This document shows positions 8,754 to 16,360 of a DNA stretch of 32,427 bases, piece after piece. Source of the stretch: Oscillospiraceae bacterium (lineage in GTDB: Bacteria > Bacillota > Clostridia > Oscillospirales > Ruminococcaceae). The notes below the pieces were generated by a model. That model was given only the letters and a program-made list of their open reading frames with translations. It ran no database searches and was not told the origin of the DNA. A program made the translations under genes and the position numbers. The first letter of the stretch is position 1. The number at the start of each line of letters is the position of its first letter. The DNA lies in assembly GCA_900768245.1 (NCBI GenBank), contig CAAGCE010000143.1:1-32427 (forward strand), given 5' to 3'.

Positions 8754-10172
8754 ATGAAAAAAGAACTTGTAAAAAAGCTTTCCGTTATATCTGCTATGGC
8801 TATTGCGGCATCATCACTTGTAGGCTGCGGCAGCAGCGGAAATGAATCACAGGAGGCTTCAACACTTCCCACAACGGCATGAACAACAGCTACTATGGCG
8901 GAAGAACAGGCTGATGTCGTTGAGCAGGTCGATATTGAAGATGAAAAGCTTGAAAATGGCACCTTAAAATGGTTATCATTCTGGGATATTAACCCTACTG
9001 AAGGCAAACCAGTTCCTGTTTCCCTACAGCTTTTCCAGACAAAGTACGGAGGAAAAATAGAGTATATTCCGACTACTTATGAAACAAGATATAATGATCT
9101 TGCAACAAAGGTTCTCGGTGGCGATTCTCCGGACATGTTTTCTGCCTGTGATCTTGACCTTTTCCCCGGAAAGGTAGCCGCAGGAATGTTTGAACCAATG
9201 GACGATTATCTTGATTTTAATTCTGATGCCTGGACCGACGGTGCAAGACAATTGAATGAGATGCACAGTGTCGGCGGCAAGCACTATATCGCCTGCACAT
9301 CAACAAGCACAGGCATGGTAATGATCTACAATAAGAAAACTATCGAAGAAAACGGTCTTGAGGACCCTGCGGAGCTTGCTTACAACAATGAATGGACTTG
9401 GCAGAAGTTCAAGGATATGTGTTATGAATATGCCGATAAGGAGGAGGGCAAATATGCTGTCGGTGGTTGGTGGTATGAACCCGGAATGATACTTACCACC
9501 GGTGTTCCTGTTATCGGAATGGAGGATGGCACTCTTGTAAATAACCTTATGAGTCCCGAACTGGAGCGTGTGGAAAATCTCTTCCTTGAAATGAAGAATG
9601 CAGGAGTTATGTATCCTTATGCAGAGTATGACTGGACTGTAAAGCCCGAGTGGGTTGGCGAGGGTAAAACACTGTTCTATCCTATCGGAAGATGGGCACT
9701 TCTCGAACCCGATCTTTCAGCATACGGCGAGACAGATGATATAATGATTGTTCCCACTCCACGTGACGAGAATGCAGATGCCTGGTATCTTACTGCACAC
9801 GGCGGTGTTGATGCTTATGCTCTCTGCAAGGGTGCGCCTAATCCTGAAGCTGTTGCTGCATATATCAAGTGTCTCCAGGTACAGGTAAATGATGAAAGTG
9901 TTCAGGAAGTCAATGAGGAACAGCTCCGTACAGAATATCATTGGACAGATGAAATGATAGATATGGACAGATATATTACCGAGCTTACAAACGCTCACCC
10001 TGTTGTTGACTTCTATGCTTCTGTCAACACTGATGTTACCGATATGCTTACAAACAGCATAAAGGACGCAAGCTACAACGGAACTGACTGGTATTCTACA
10101 CGTGAGTCCCTTAATGATGCTGTTCAGACAAATGTTGATGCAATGAACGAAACTCTTAAAACATTGTCTTGA
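8754..10172 (+). pseudogene. ABC sugar-binding lipoprotein interrupted by in-frame TGA
   Basis: The reading frame begins at ATG 8754 and encodes a typical lipoprotein signal (lipobox LVGC), but after 42 codons meets TGA at 8880-8882. The same frame then stays open to 10172. The downstream part, from a possible restart at ATG 8895, is a 425-residue family 1 solute-binding domain paralogous to the one at the left edge. The stop falls in the low-complexity Thr/Ala linker between signal and domain. Ignoring it, the protein has 472 residues, normal for the family. Without readthrough, the binding domain could be made only without its export signal and would be useless for uptake. TGA ends other genes here, so recoding is unlikely. 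A recent nonsense mutation or a sequencing error fits best. No permease genes follow. Confidence 0.8.
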
Positions 10173-10197
10173 TATTTTTCGTCGGATATAGTATAAT
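10169..10197 (+). promoter_or_regulatory. Promoter of the second AraC gene
   Basis: TTGATA at 10169-10174 overlaps the preceding stop codon, and TATAAT lies at 10192-10197 with a 17-bp spacer. The regulator can therefore be expressed independently of the broken upstream gene. Confidence 0.8.
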
Positions 10198-10227
10198 CAT
10201 TATATAAACAGCCGGGAGGTGTGAGGA

Positions 10228-11019
10228 TTGCATATCAATAATATAGGATATAATCATACGCATGATGCTGATTTTGAAATACAGCGTCCCTGCGGTTCGG
10301 GAGATTATCTGTTGCTGCTGCTGAAAACCCCTGCGATCTTCACCATTGGCGGCAAAGACATCATTACTGAACCCGATTCGTTCATTCTGTTCAGACAAAG
10401 TACTCCGCAGATATACCGTGCTTATGGAATATCCTTTTCAAATGACTGGTTTCATTTCAGCATTGCCGATGATGAAATGAGCTTCTTTGAGGCTCTTGAC
10501 ATACCGTTCGATATAGTAATGCCCATAGGCAACCTGAACGGTCTATCGCTTATAATAAAAAATATGAGCTATGAGAACTATTCCTCCAATCTTTACAGAA
10601 CGGATTCGGTGGAACTGTATATGAAGCTGTTCTTTTTGAAGCTCAGTGAAAAAATACACGCCGTCGGAAAAGAAAAATCGGATTCATACTATGATAAGCT
10701 GTCTATTCTCCGCTCAAAAATATACAATAAGCCATATAATGACTGGAATGTTGAGGGACTTGCCCATCAGCTTACTATGAGCAAATCGTATTTTCAGCAT
10801 TTGTATAAGGAAGTCTTTGGCATAAGCGTTATGAATGATGTTATTCACAGCCGCATCGAGCATTCAAAATATCTGCTTTCCACAACAAATATGCCTATCG
10901 CTCAGATAGCTGAGATGTGCGGATACAAGTGCGAGCTGCATTTTATGCGTCAGTTCAAGATGCGAATGAATATGACTCCCACAGAGTACAGACAAAACGT
11001 TTCGGATAAAGGCAAATAA
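10228..11019 (+). CDS. AraC-family transcriptional regulator with cupin-like sensor domain
   Basis: The product has 263 residues. A TTG start at 10228 is supported by GGGAGG at 10214-10219 with an 8-nt spacer; no ATG is suitably placed. Residues 1-130 look like the AraC sugar-binding/cupin-type domain (blocks FTIGGKDIITEPDSFILFR and YGISFSNDWFHF). Residues of about 155-258 form the double helix-turn-helix (LTMSKSYFQHLYKEVFG and RQFKMRMNMTPTEYRQ). It sits between the binding protein and a GH1 beta-glucosidase. It is the best candidate to bind the 21-bp-phased repeats at 8502-8646 and switch on import and hydrolase genes in response to an oligosaccharide. The ligand is unknown. Confidence 0.9.
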   Translation: MHINNIGYNHTHDADFEIQRPCGSGDYLLLLLKTPAIFTIGGKDIITEPDSFILFRQSTPQIYRAYGISFSNDWFHFSIADDEMSFFEALDIPFDIVMPIGNLNGLSLIIKNMSYENYSSNLYRTDSVELYMKLFFLKLSEKIHAVGKEKSDSYYDKLSILRSKIYNKPYNDWNVEGLAHQLTMSKSYFQHLYKEVFGISVMNDVIHSRIEHSKYLLSTTNMPIAQIAEMCGYKCELHFMRQFKMRMNMTPTEYRQNVSDKGK

Positions 11020-11053
11020 CTTTGTTTTTCTTTAATTTTTCATTTTCTTCTTT

Positions 11054-11089
11054 ACAAAGCCGTTTTGTGTTTTCACAGAACGGTTTTGT
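11054..11089 (+). terminator. Hairpin between AraC and GH1 genes (terminator or attenuator)
   Basis: Arms at 11054-11069 and 11074-11089 pair with two mismatches around a TTTT loop and end in TTTTGT. It lies just upstream of the GH1 ribosome binding site, so it may terminate the AraC transcript or attenuate readthrough into GH1. Confidence 0.5.
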
Positions 11090-11113
11090 AACAATAACGA
11101 AAGGATGGTTTTT

Positions 11114-12445
11114 ATGGGCTTTAAAAAGGATTTTGTATGGGGAGCGGCAACCGCTTCCTACCAGATAGAGGGCGCTTATGATGAGGACGGCAAGGGCAGA
11201 AACATCTGGGACGAATTTACTCACACAGAGGGAAAAATAACCGATAAAAGCACAGGTGATATTGCCTGTGACCATTATCACAGATATAAAGAAGATGTCC
11301 GCCTTATGTCGGAGCTTGGACTGAAAGCATATAGATTTTCCATTGCATGGAGCAGGATACTTCCTGACGGAACGGGTGAGATAAATCAAAGGGGCATCGA
11401 CTTCTACAATGGCCTTATAAACGAGCTTCTGAAATATGGCATAGAGCCGTATGTAACGCTTTATCACTGGGATCTTCCATATGCACTGCATCTTAAAGGC
11501 GGCTGGCTCAATGATGATTCGCCAAATTGGTTCGGTGAATATGCAAGGATCATCAAGGATAATTTCGGCGATCGTGTAAAGCATTTTATCACATTCAATG
11601 AGCCTCAGGTGTTTGGAGGCTGCGGGTATTATGAGGGGGTTCATGCTCCCGGATATAAGCTTGCAAAGGGTGAGCTTCTCCATATCGGACATAATATTCT
11701 GAAAGCACACGGAACTGCAGTAAAAGAGCTTCGCAAGGGTGAGAAATGCTCAATAGGCTTTTCTGCAGCTTCCTGCCCGTCGATACCTGTTTCGGACGGT
11801 GATATCAATGCGGCAAGAGAAAGCTATTTTTCCAGCGAATATGATGCTTTTCTCTTTTCCGATGCCTATTGGGCTGATGCGATGATAAAGGGAAAATATC
11901 CCCAATGGGTAACAAATTACAAAGGCAGCGGTGCGCCTGAGATAACCGATGAGGATATGAAGCTTATAAATCAGCCTATCGACTTCATCGGTATGAATAT
12001 CTACAACGGAAAATATGTGAGTGCCGAAAAAGGCATTCTTGGAAACGAACAGGGCTTTGCACGGACACTTATCGGCTGGCCAATAACTCCCACTGCATTA
12101 TACTGGGGACCGAAATTCTATAATGAAAGATATGGTCTGCCGATAATCATAACAGAAAACGGAATGAGCTGCCACGATGTTGTTTCACTTGACGGAAAAG
12201 TTCATGACCCCAACCGAATCGACTATCTTAACCGTTATCTGCTTGAATTGAAACGAGCAGCCGATGACGGCGTTGAGATCGACGGCTATTTCCAGTGGTC
12301 GCTGCTTGATAACTTTGAGTGGGCGCAGGGATATAACCAGCGCTTCGGAACGATACATATAGATTATTCTACTCAGAAACGTATCATAAAGGATTCGGGC
12401 TACTGGTACAAAAATATAATCGAAAAAAACGGAGAAAATCTGTAA
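11114..12445 (+). CDS. bglA: GH1 beta-glucosidase
   Basis: The 443-residue cytoplasmic enzyme releases glucose from cellobiose and beta-gluco-oligosaccharides, the last step of the locus. ATG 11114 is preferred over ATG 11105 because GAAAGG abuts the earlier ATG but is 9 nt from this one. The N-terminal signature FVWGAATASYQIEGA is complete. Acid/base Glu163 lies in TFNEPQ and nucleophile Glu348 in ITENGM. The C-terminal block WSLLDNFEWAQGYNQRFG, which binds the -1 sugar, is intact. It lacks the Ser/Lys/Tyr signature of 6-phospho-beta-glucosidases, fitting ABC rather than PTS uptake. A strong terminator follows. Confidence 0.95.
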   Translation: MGFKKDFVWGAATASYQIEGAYDEDGKGRNIWDEFTHTEGKITDKSTGDIACDHYHRYKEDVRLMSELGLKAYRFSIAWSRILPDGTGEINQRGIDFYNGLINELLKYGIEPYVTLYHWDLPYALHLKGGWLNDDSPNWFGEYARIIKDNFGDRVKHFITFNEPQVFGGCGYYEGVHAPGYKLAKGELLHIGHNILKAHGTAVKELRKGEKCSIGFSAASCPSIPVSDGDINAARESYFSSEYDAFLFSDAYWADAMIKGKYPQWVTNYKGSGAPEITDEDMKLINQPIDFIGMNIYNGKYVSAEKGILGNEQGFARTLIGWPITPTALYWGPKFYNERYGLPIIITENGMSCHDVVSLDGKVHDPNRIDYLNRYLLELKRAADDGVEIDGYFQWSLLDNFEWAQGYNQRFGTIHIDYSTQKRIIKDSGYWYKNIIEKNGENL

Positions 12446-12452
12446 TAAAACG

Positions 12453-12483
12453 AACGGGAAGTACAAAAATTGCACTTCCCGTT
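12453..12483 (+). terminator. Rho-independent terminator after GH1
   Basis: AACGGGAAGT (12453-12462) pairs with ACTTCCCGTT (12474-12483) and is followed by a T-rich tract. It marks the right edge of the polysaccharide locus. Confidence 0.9.
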
Positions 12484-12581
12484 TGTGTTTTTTAAATAAT
12501 GCGAAAATAGCGTTTAAATTTGTAATAATAAGCACCAATAAAATACAGAAAAATGTGTGCCCAAATCAAATATAAAATTGT

Positions 12582-12850
12582 TTTAAGCAGCTACAGAGAA
12601 TAAAGGACGATCAGGGCAAGGTTGCAAAGGACGATTACATCGACTTTGAAGAAATGGGCTTTGACAAGCTGTTCGTGGACGAATGTCACCTTTACAAAAA
12701 TCTCGGGACTGCAACCAAGATGTCCAACGTTGCAGGCATAGGCACAACAGGTTCGGGCAAGGCGGCTGAACTGCTTATGAAAACCAAGTATTTCGATGAA
12801 CTCACAGGCGGCAAGGGCATGGTTTTTGCCAGTGGAACGCCTGTAATCAC
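12582..12850 (+). pseudogene. Internal fragment of a conjugative-element SNF2-like helicase
   Basis: About 88 codons match the helicase core of the very large helicase/methylase proteins of Firmicute conjugative elements. FDKLFVDECHLYKNL is a Walker B/DExH-type block, GGKGMVFASGTPV is the motif III region, and TKMSNVAGIGTTGSGKA lies between. Recognisable coding starts near 12582 without a start codon and ends abruptly after GTPV, where such proteins normally continue with (S/T)NSMTEMY. It is therefore a remnant cut at both ends. The right break, near 12846, lies at a small inverted repeat (CCTGT-aatc-ACAGG) and next to the recombinase gene that follows. The rest of the helicase is not in this window. 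Confidence 0.75.
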
Positions 12851-12919
12851 AGGGTATCTACGGTCACAAATGCCGATTTTACGTTGCTGCAATAAGGATA
12901 CAAATCCATTTTACCTATC

Positions 12920-12944
12920 CGAGCCATCAATTCAAAATGGCTCG
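12920..12944. terminator. Hairpin terminator at the 3' end of the recombinase gene
   Basis: CGAGCCAT at 12920-12927 pairs with ATGGCTCG at 12937-12944. On the plus strand it is followed by AATTTTATTTT. On the minus strand it lies 10 nt after the recombinase stop codon, without a good T-run. Confidence 0.6.
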
Positions 12945-12954
12945 AATTTTATTT

Positions 12955-14565
12955 TCATTCGTTTATCTTTCCAATAAAATTGTAGTAAATATCAAGCTGG
13001 ACAACACGTTTCCCACTGGACTTATCGGGAGCGTGAACAACGATTTTTTGAATAAAATCGTGCAAAATCTCCGTTGTAAGCTCGGTCAGCTCTGTGTACT
13101 TTTTCGCTACCGCAACAAAACGTCTGATATTATCCTGCTCGGTTTTATCGTTGTTCAAACTTTCGGAAATTGTCTTGATAGTATCGGCAAGTTCCGCCTG
13201 TTCACTTTCATACGCTGCTGACATTTTCGCAAAGCGTTCATCGGAGATTTTGCCGTTTACGTTATCTTCGTATATCCGATTGAACATTCTGTCAAGCTCG
13301 TCATACCTTTTCTGTGCAGCTGCAAGCTCTTTTTTCTGCTTTGCAAACTGCTTGCGTGATGCCGTTTCATTGTTCTTTGAAAGAAGTTCGACAAGTGCAT
13401 TTTCATCACAGCCTGCCATACGAATTATCTGATTCAGCTCTGAAAGCACGACCTCATTCACAACAGTTTCTCGAATAAAATGAGATGAACAATCACCTTT
13501 AGTAACGTGATAAGAATATGTACCGCACTGAAAGTGGCTCTGCTCAGGCTTTGCTTCTATGAAGCTGTAATTGAGCTTGCTGCCGCAGTCAGCACAATAA
13601 AGAAGTCCCGAAAACATATTTGTTTTCCCGGAATTATTACGTCTGCGCTTTGTACTTCTTATTGCCTGAACAGCATTCCACACATCTTGAGATATGATTG
13701 GCTCGTGTGTGTTATAGAAAACCCGATGCTCCTCAACGGGATTGTTGATTATCTTATGAGATTTGTAGGATTTTCTGCGATACTTGAAATTTATTGTATG
13801 ACCGAGATAATCAACACGTTCAAGAATATCGGCGACACAGGTCGTATTCCAACCATACGGATTTTTACCGAGGTCTGTCCTATGGCTCATACCAATGTTG
13901 TTAATATGGTATGATGGGCAAAGCACTTTTTCATTGGATAATGTTTCGGCAATTTGATACGGTCCCATTCCAGACAAGCACATTTGATAAATTTGCTGGA
14001 CTATCGGTGCGGCTTCTTCATCAATTACAAGATGCTTTGAATCAAGCGGATCTTTTTTGTAACCGTAAACGGGAACAGAAGCAATTCTTTCTCCTGCATT
14101 GCCCTTTGCTTTCCAGACTGCACGGATTTTCCTTGAAGTGTCTTTAGCATAAAATTCGTTGAACAGATTCCGTATCGGAGTAAAATCGTTGTCCTCACGA
14201 TCGCTGTCCACACCGTCATTTATTGCAATGAAATGCACATCATATTCGGCAAACATAACCTCTGTATAGTAACCGACTTTAAGATAATCTCTGCCAAAAC
14301 GGGACATATCCTTAACGATAACAGTGCCAACTTCACCGCTTTCCACATCGGCTATCATATTCTTGAAGCCTTCACGCTCAAAAGTCGTTCCGCTGATACC
14401 GTCATCAACGTAAAAACGGTAATTTGCAAGTCCGTGCTTTACCGCATAATCGGATAAAATCTGCTTCTGGTTGATAATGCTGTTTGAATCTCCCTGCAAT
14501 TCGTCATCATGTCTGAGCCTGCAATAAAGGGCTGTTACTTTATCATTATTTGACTGTCTTATCAT
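12955..14565 (-). CDS. TnpX/TndX-like large serine recombinase with Arg at the catalytic Ser position
   Basis: The 536-residue protein belongs to the large serine recombinases that move Tn4451/Tn5397-type elements. Order: resolvase domain (about 10-160), Recombinase domain (about 175-290), zinc ribbon (CADCGSKL with a later CGTYSYH...GDC), coiled coil (about 395-470) and a DUF4368-like tail. The catalytic motif usually reads YCRLS(R)DDE; here it is YCRLRHDDE with AGA (Arg18) where the nucleophilic Ser belongs. Downstream active-site features such as KDMSRFGRDYL remain. Unless another Ser substitutes, the enzyme should be unable to cleave DNA. An ATG start at 14565 fits the conserved N-terminus, though the ribosome binding site is weak. 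It lies between the helicase break and a TnpW-like gene. Confidence 0.9.
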   Translation of the reverse strand: MIRQSNNDKVTALYCRLRHDDELQGDSNSIINQKQILSDYAVKHGLANYRFYVDDGISGTTFEREGFKNMIADVESGEVGTVIVKDMSRFGRDYLKVGYYTEVMFAEYDVHFIAINDGVDSDREDNDFTPIRNLFNEFYAKDTSRKIRAVWKAKGNAGERIASVPVYGYKKDPLDSKHLVIDEEAAPIVQQIYQMCLSGMGPYQIAETLSNEKVLCPSYHINNIGMSHRTDLGKNPYGWNTTCVADILERVDYLGHTINFKYRRKSYKSHKIINNPVEEHRVFYNTHEPIISQDVWNAVQAIRSTKRRRNNSGKTNMFSGLLYCADCGSKLNYSFIEAKPEQSHFQCGTYSYHVTKGDCSSHFIRETVVNEVVLSELNQIIRMAGCDENALVELLSKNNETASRKQFAKQKKELAAAQKRYDELDRMFNRIYEDNVNGKISDERFAKMSAAYESEQAELADTIKTISESLNNDKTEQDNIRRFVAVAKKYTELTELTTEILHDFIQKIVVHAPDKSSGKRVVQLDIYYNFIGKINE

Positions 14566-14638
14566 TTTTAACCTTACCTTTCCGACAGTCAGAACGTTAT
14601 AATCATTATACCATAATCATTCTGAGTTGTCCATGCTT

Positions 14639-14827
14639 TTACGCTATATTTTTGTTGATTTCTCGGGTGGCAAGACGTTCGATAATATCACTAACTGAGG
14701 ATTTGCTGTTTTCGTCAAAAAAGGAATTGACGATATAGATGGTATTGCCGATTACATATTCCTTGGTTTTGTCGGGAAGTCTTTTGCCAGAGGTCTGCTC
14801 AATTGTTGTCTGATTTTTCTTTTTCAT
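14639..14827 (-). CDS. TnpW-like small transposon protein
   Basis: The 62-residue product ends with a block (YVIGNTIYIVNSFFDENS, then SDIIERL) resembling the TnpW family of Tn4451-like elements. These are small proteins encoded beside the serine recombinase, with no settled function. The start ATG at 14827 follows a GGAACAG/AAAGGA-type site. It is in the same direction as, and 73 bp upstream of, the recombinase, so the two are probably cotranscribed. The assignment rests on remembered family resemblance and location. Confidence 0.65.
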   Translation of the reverse strand: MKKKNQTTIEQTSGKRLPDKTKEYVIGNTIYIVNSFFDENSKSSVSDIIERLATREINKNIA

Positions 14828-14873
14828 TCTTCTGTTCCTTTCTTAAATGCTGTTGTTCTGTGAAAAACAAAAA

Positions 14874-14914
14874 GAGAGCTAAGAAACAAATCCGCAGATT
14901 TGCTCTTAGCTCTC
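14874..14914. terminator. Long hairpin upstream of the TnpW-like gene
   Basis: GAGAGCTAAGA (14874-14884) pairs with TCTTAGCTCTC (14904-14914), and inside it CAAATC pairs with GATTTG around a CGCA loop. It lies in the 310-bp gap between the TnpW-like and XRE genes. On the minus strand it is in the leader of the TnpW/recombinase transcript and could be an attenuator; its right flank CCGCCCCGCTCC is unusually G+C-rich. Confidence 0.55.
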
Positions 14915-15078
14915 ATTCGCTGTTCCGCCCCGCTCCTTTGGGACGCCGTTATTCATTTTTTCTAAAAGTTGCCTGATTATATTTTGACTAATCTTAAATG
15001 TTTAATAGCATTATACTATACAAATTTGCTTTTGTCAAGATCTTTCAGAAAATTTCTTTAACTTTTTTGATTAGGCTG

Positions 15079-15107
15079 TTGAGTAAAACTTGAAAATATG
15101 GTATAAT
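15079..15107 (+). promoter_or_regulatory. Promoter of the XRE regulator gene
   Basis: TTGAGT at 15079-15084 and TATAAT at 15102-15107 have a 17-bp spacer. They are followed by an inverted repeat and the ribosome binding site TGGAGG. Confidence 0.8.
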
Positions 15108-15113
15108 CAGTTT

Positions 15114-15129
15114 CAGATAAAATTATCTG
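15114..15129. promoter_or_regulatory. Inverted repeat, candidate XRE operator
   Basis: CAGATAA-AA-TTATCTG is a perfect dyad between the -10 box and the XRE start codon. That position suits autorepression by the XRE protein. Confidence 0.5.
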
Positions 15130-15138
15130 GAGGTCATT

Positions 15139-15642
15139 ATGACGATAGGTGAAAAAATCAAAAACGCAAGAAATCTTCGTGGACTTACTCAGAAAGAGCT
15201 TGGAATGAAACTCGGCTTCGATGAAAAATCTGCCGATGTCAGGATCGCTCAATATGAAAGCGGTACAAGAACGCCAAAGGCAGAACTTCTTTCGGAGATC
15301 GCAGACATACTTGACGTAAATATCAATTCGCTGAAAAATCCTTCTTTGGAAAATACAGAAACTTTCATTCATCTGCTTTTTGATCTGGAGCAGGAATCGA
15401 AAAATCATCACACCAACAATTTCTCAATAATCTCTGTTCCCGACGAATTAGGAAATCCGCAGCCGACGATCCAGTTTCATAATCATTTGCTAAATGAATT
15501 TCTTGAAGAGTGGCAGCTTCGCAGAAAAGAGTTGAACGAAAAAATCATCACCGAGGGAGAATATGAGGAATGGATGATGAACTTTCCTGCCACTTCCGAC
15601 GATTGTGGTAAAAGTGAACCAGTGAAAAAGTGGCGGAAATGA
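15139..15642 (+). CDS. XRE-family (Cro/CI-type helix-turn-helix) regulator
   Basis: The 167-residue product has a helix-turn-helix at about residues 5-62 (IKNARNLRGLTQKELGMKLG, then RIAQYESGTRTPKAELLSEIADIL), as in phage- and element-borne repressors. The C-terminal 100 residues match no family I recognise; they are acidic and helical near ELNEKIITEGEYEEW. The ATG at 15139 has TGGAGG 7 nt upstream. It has its own promoter and possible operator and is transcribed away from the recombinase, as is common for regulators of mobile-element genes. The hairpin array begins immediately at its 3' end. Confidence 0.85.
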   Translation: MTIGEKIKNARNLRGLTQKELGMKLGFDEKSADVRIAQYESGTRTPKAELLSEIADILDVNINSLKNPSLENTETFIHLLFDLEQESKNHHTNNFSIISVPDELGNPQPTIQFHNHLLNEFLEEWQLRRKELNEKIITEGEYEEWMMNFPATSDDCGKSEPVKKWRK

Positions 15643-15644
15643 GT

Positions 15645-15992
15645 TTCAACCCGGTTGAATAGGATTTGGGAGGAAGATATCCGCAAGCGTTGAAAAGTCA
15701 TATGACTTTATGGGTGAAAGCCCGCAAGCGTCGAAAAGATACATATCTTTTCGGAAACACTCGCAAGCGAAGAAAAACTGTACAGTTTTCGTTTCGGATA
15801 GCGGTATATAGGCATTATGCTTGCAGGACAGCAAGCATAGAAAAGTAATATTACTTTTCGCAGCCGATAGCTGCACATCGGCATAAAAATTCTATGTTTC
15901 GATATTTCCAAAAATATCATTTCCGGGATTTAGGGGCAGACAGCCCCTAACAAGCCGTAAGCGGAGCTTGACGGGAAAAGGTGTACCTTTTC
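15645..15992. repeat. Array of short hairpins, including at least five related palindromic units
   Basis: Five units have A-rich/T-rich outer arms around a palindromic core that differs each time. Positions are 15694-15709 (core GTCATATGAC), 15732-15753 (GATACATATC), 15774-15789 (CTGTACAG), 15840-15859 (GTAATATTAC) and 15975-15992 (GGTGTACC). The first three follow CGCAAGCG (15682, 15723 and 15762) and the fourth follows GCAAGC. Units 3 and 4 also share a tail (GATAGC then GGCAT) at a 69-nt offset. Between them are unrelated hairpins: 15645-15659, 15816-15839, 15860-15874, 15901-15918, 15931-15949 and 15951-15970. Short open frames across this repeat are not convincing genes. The function is unknown. 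The gene-free stretch runs from 15643 to 16360. Confidence 0.8.
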
Positions 15993-16058
15993 TGCACTTG
16001 CGACATTCTGCCTGCCTCTTTTTTCAACATTTTTAATGCAATGCGTTTACAACTTTCT

Positions 16059-16200
16059 TATGAGCTGATTTTCGATTTTCTTGCCGACATCTGTATTGGT
16101 GATTTCCCCCAAAATAGGAAAAATTGAATTGTGCCTTTCTAATGTTCTTCAATAATGGAAAGAGATTTGCCGGTAACCAATTTATACGTTTTTACAGCTT
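16059..16200 (-). pseudogene. Possible decayed coding remnant
   Basis: Two minus-strand frames join into protein-like sequence, AVKTYKLVTGKSLSIIEEH then LERHNSIFPILGEITNTDVG, ending ENQLIRKL and a stop at 16059-16061. A frameshift near 16140 and lack of a start make it non-functional if it was ever a gene. I do not recognise the family. The call rests only on the look of the translation. Confidence 0.25.
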
Positions 16201-16273
16201 GATGAATTTGGTTTCTTCGGCATATCCTGAAATTCTAACACGTTTCCTGAATTGATTTTCACATTTTCGCTGC

Positions 16274-16302
16274 TTGACTATATCTTGAATTTGGGGTATA
16301 AT
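16274..16302 (+). promoter_or_regulatory. Near-consensus sigma-A promoter of dapB
   Basis: TTGACT at 16274-16279 and TATAAT at 16297-16302 are 17 bp apart, about 60 bp upstream of the dapB start. It probably drives the four-gene cluster that follows. Confidence 0.85.
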
Positions 16303-16360
16303 GGTATAAATTGAGTAGTTTATCTGCTCGAAAACCGTAATTTGACAGGAGAAATGACTT

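Noticed and set aside
8880..8882. TGA recoding as an amino acid in the binding-protein gene
   Set aside because: TGA is used as a normal stop by other genes here (for example 1852-1854 and 15640-15642), and no selenocysteine-type hairpin or suitable context was seen.
10955..11710. A 251-residue minus-strand open frame
   Set aside because: It is antisense to the AraC and GH1 genes, which have complete family motifs; its translation resembles no protein.
15681..15860. CRISPR array
   Set aside because: The repeated parts are short and imperfect, and the variable parts are palindromes rather than unrelated spacers. No cas genes are present.
15646..15920. Short open frames across the hairpin repeats, on both strands
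   Set aside because: They arise from the repeat units themselves, lack ribosome binding sites, and resemble no protein family.
16217..16227. GGCATATCCTG as another operator copy
   Set aside because: It is a partial match only, without partners or a suitably placed promoter.
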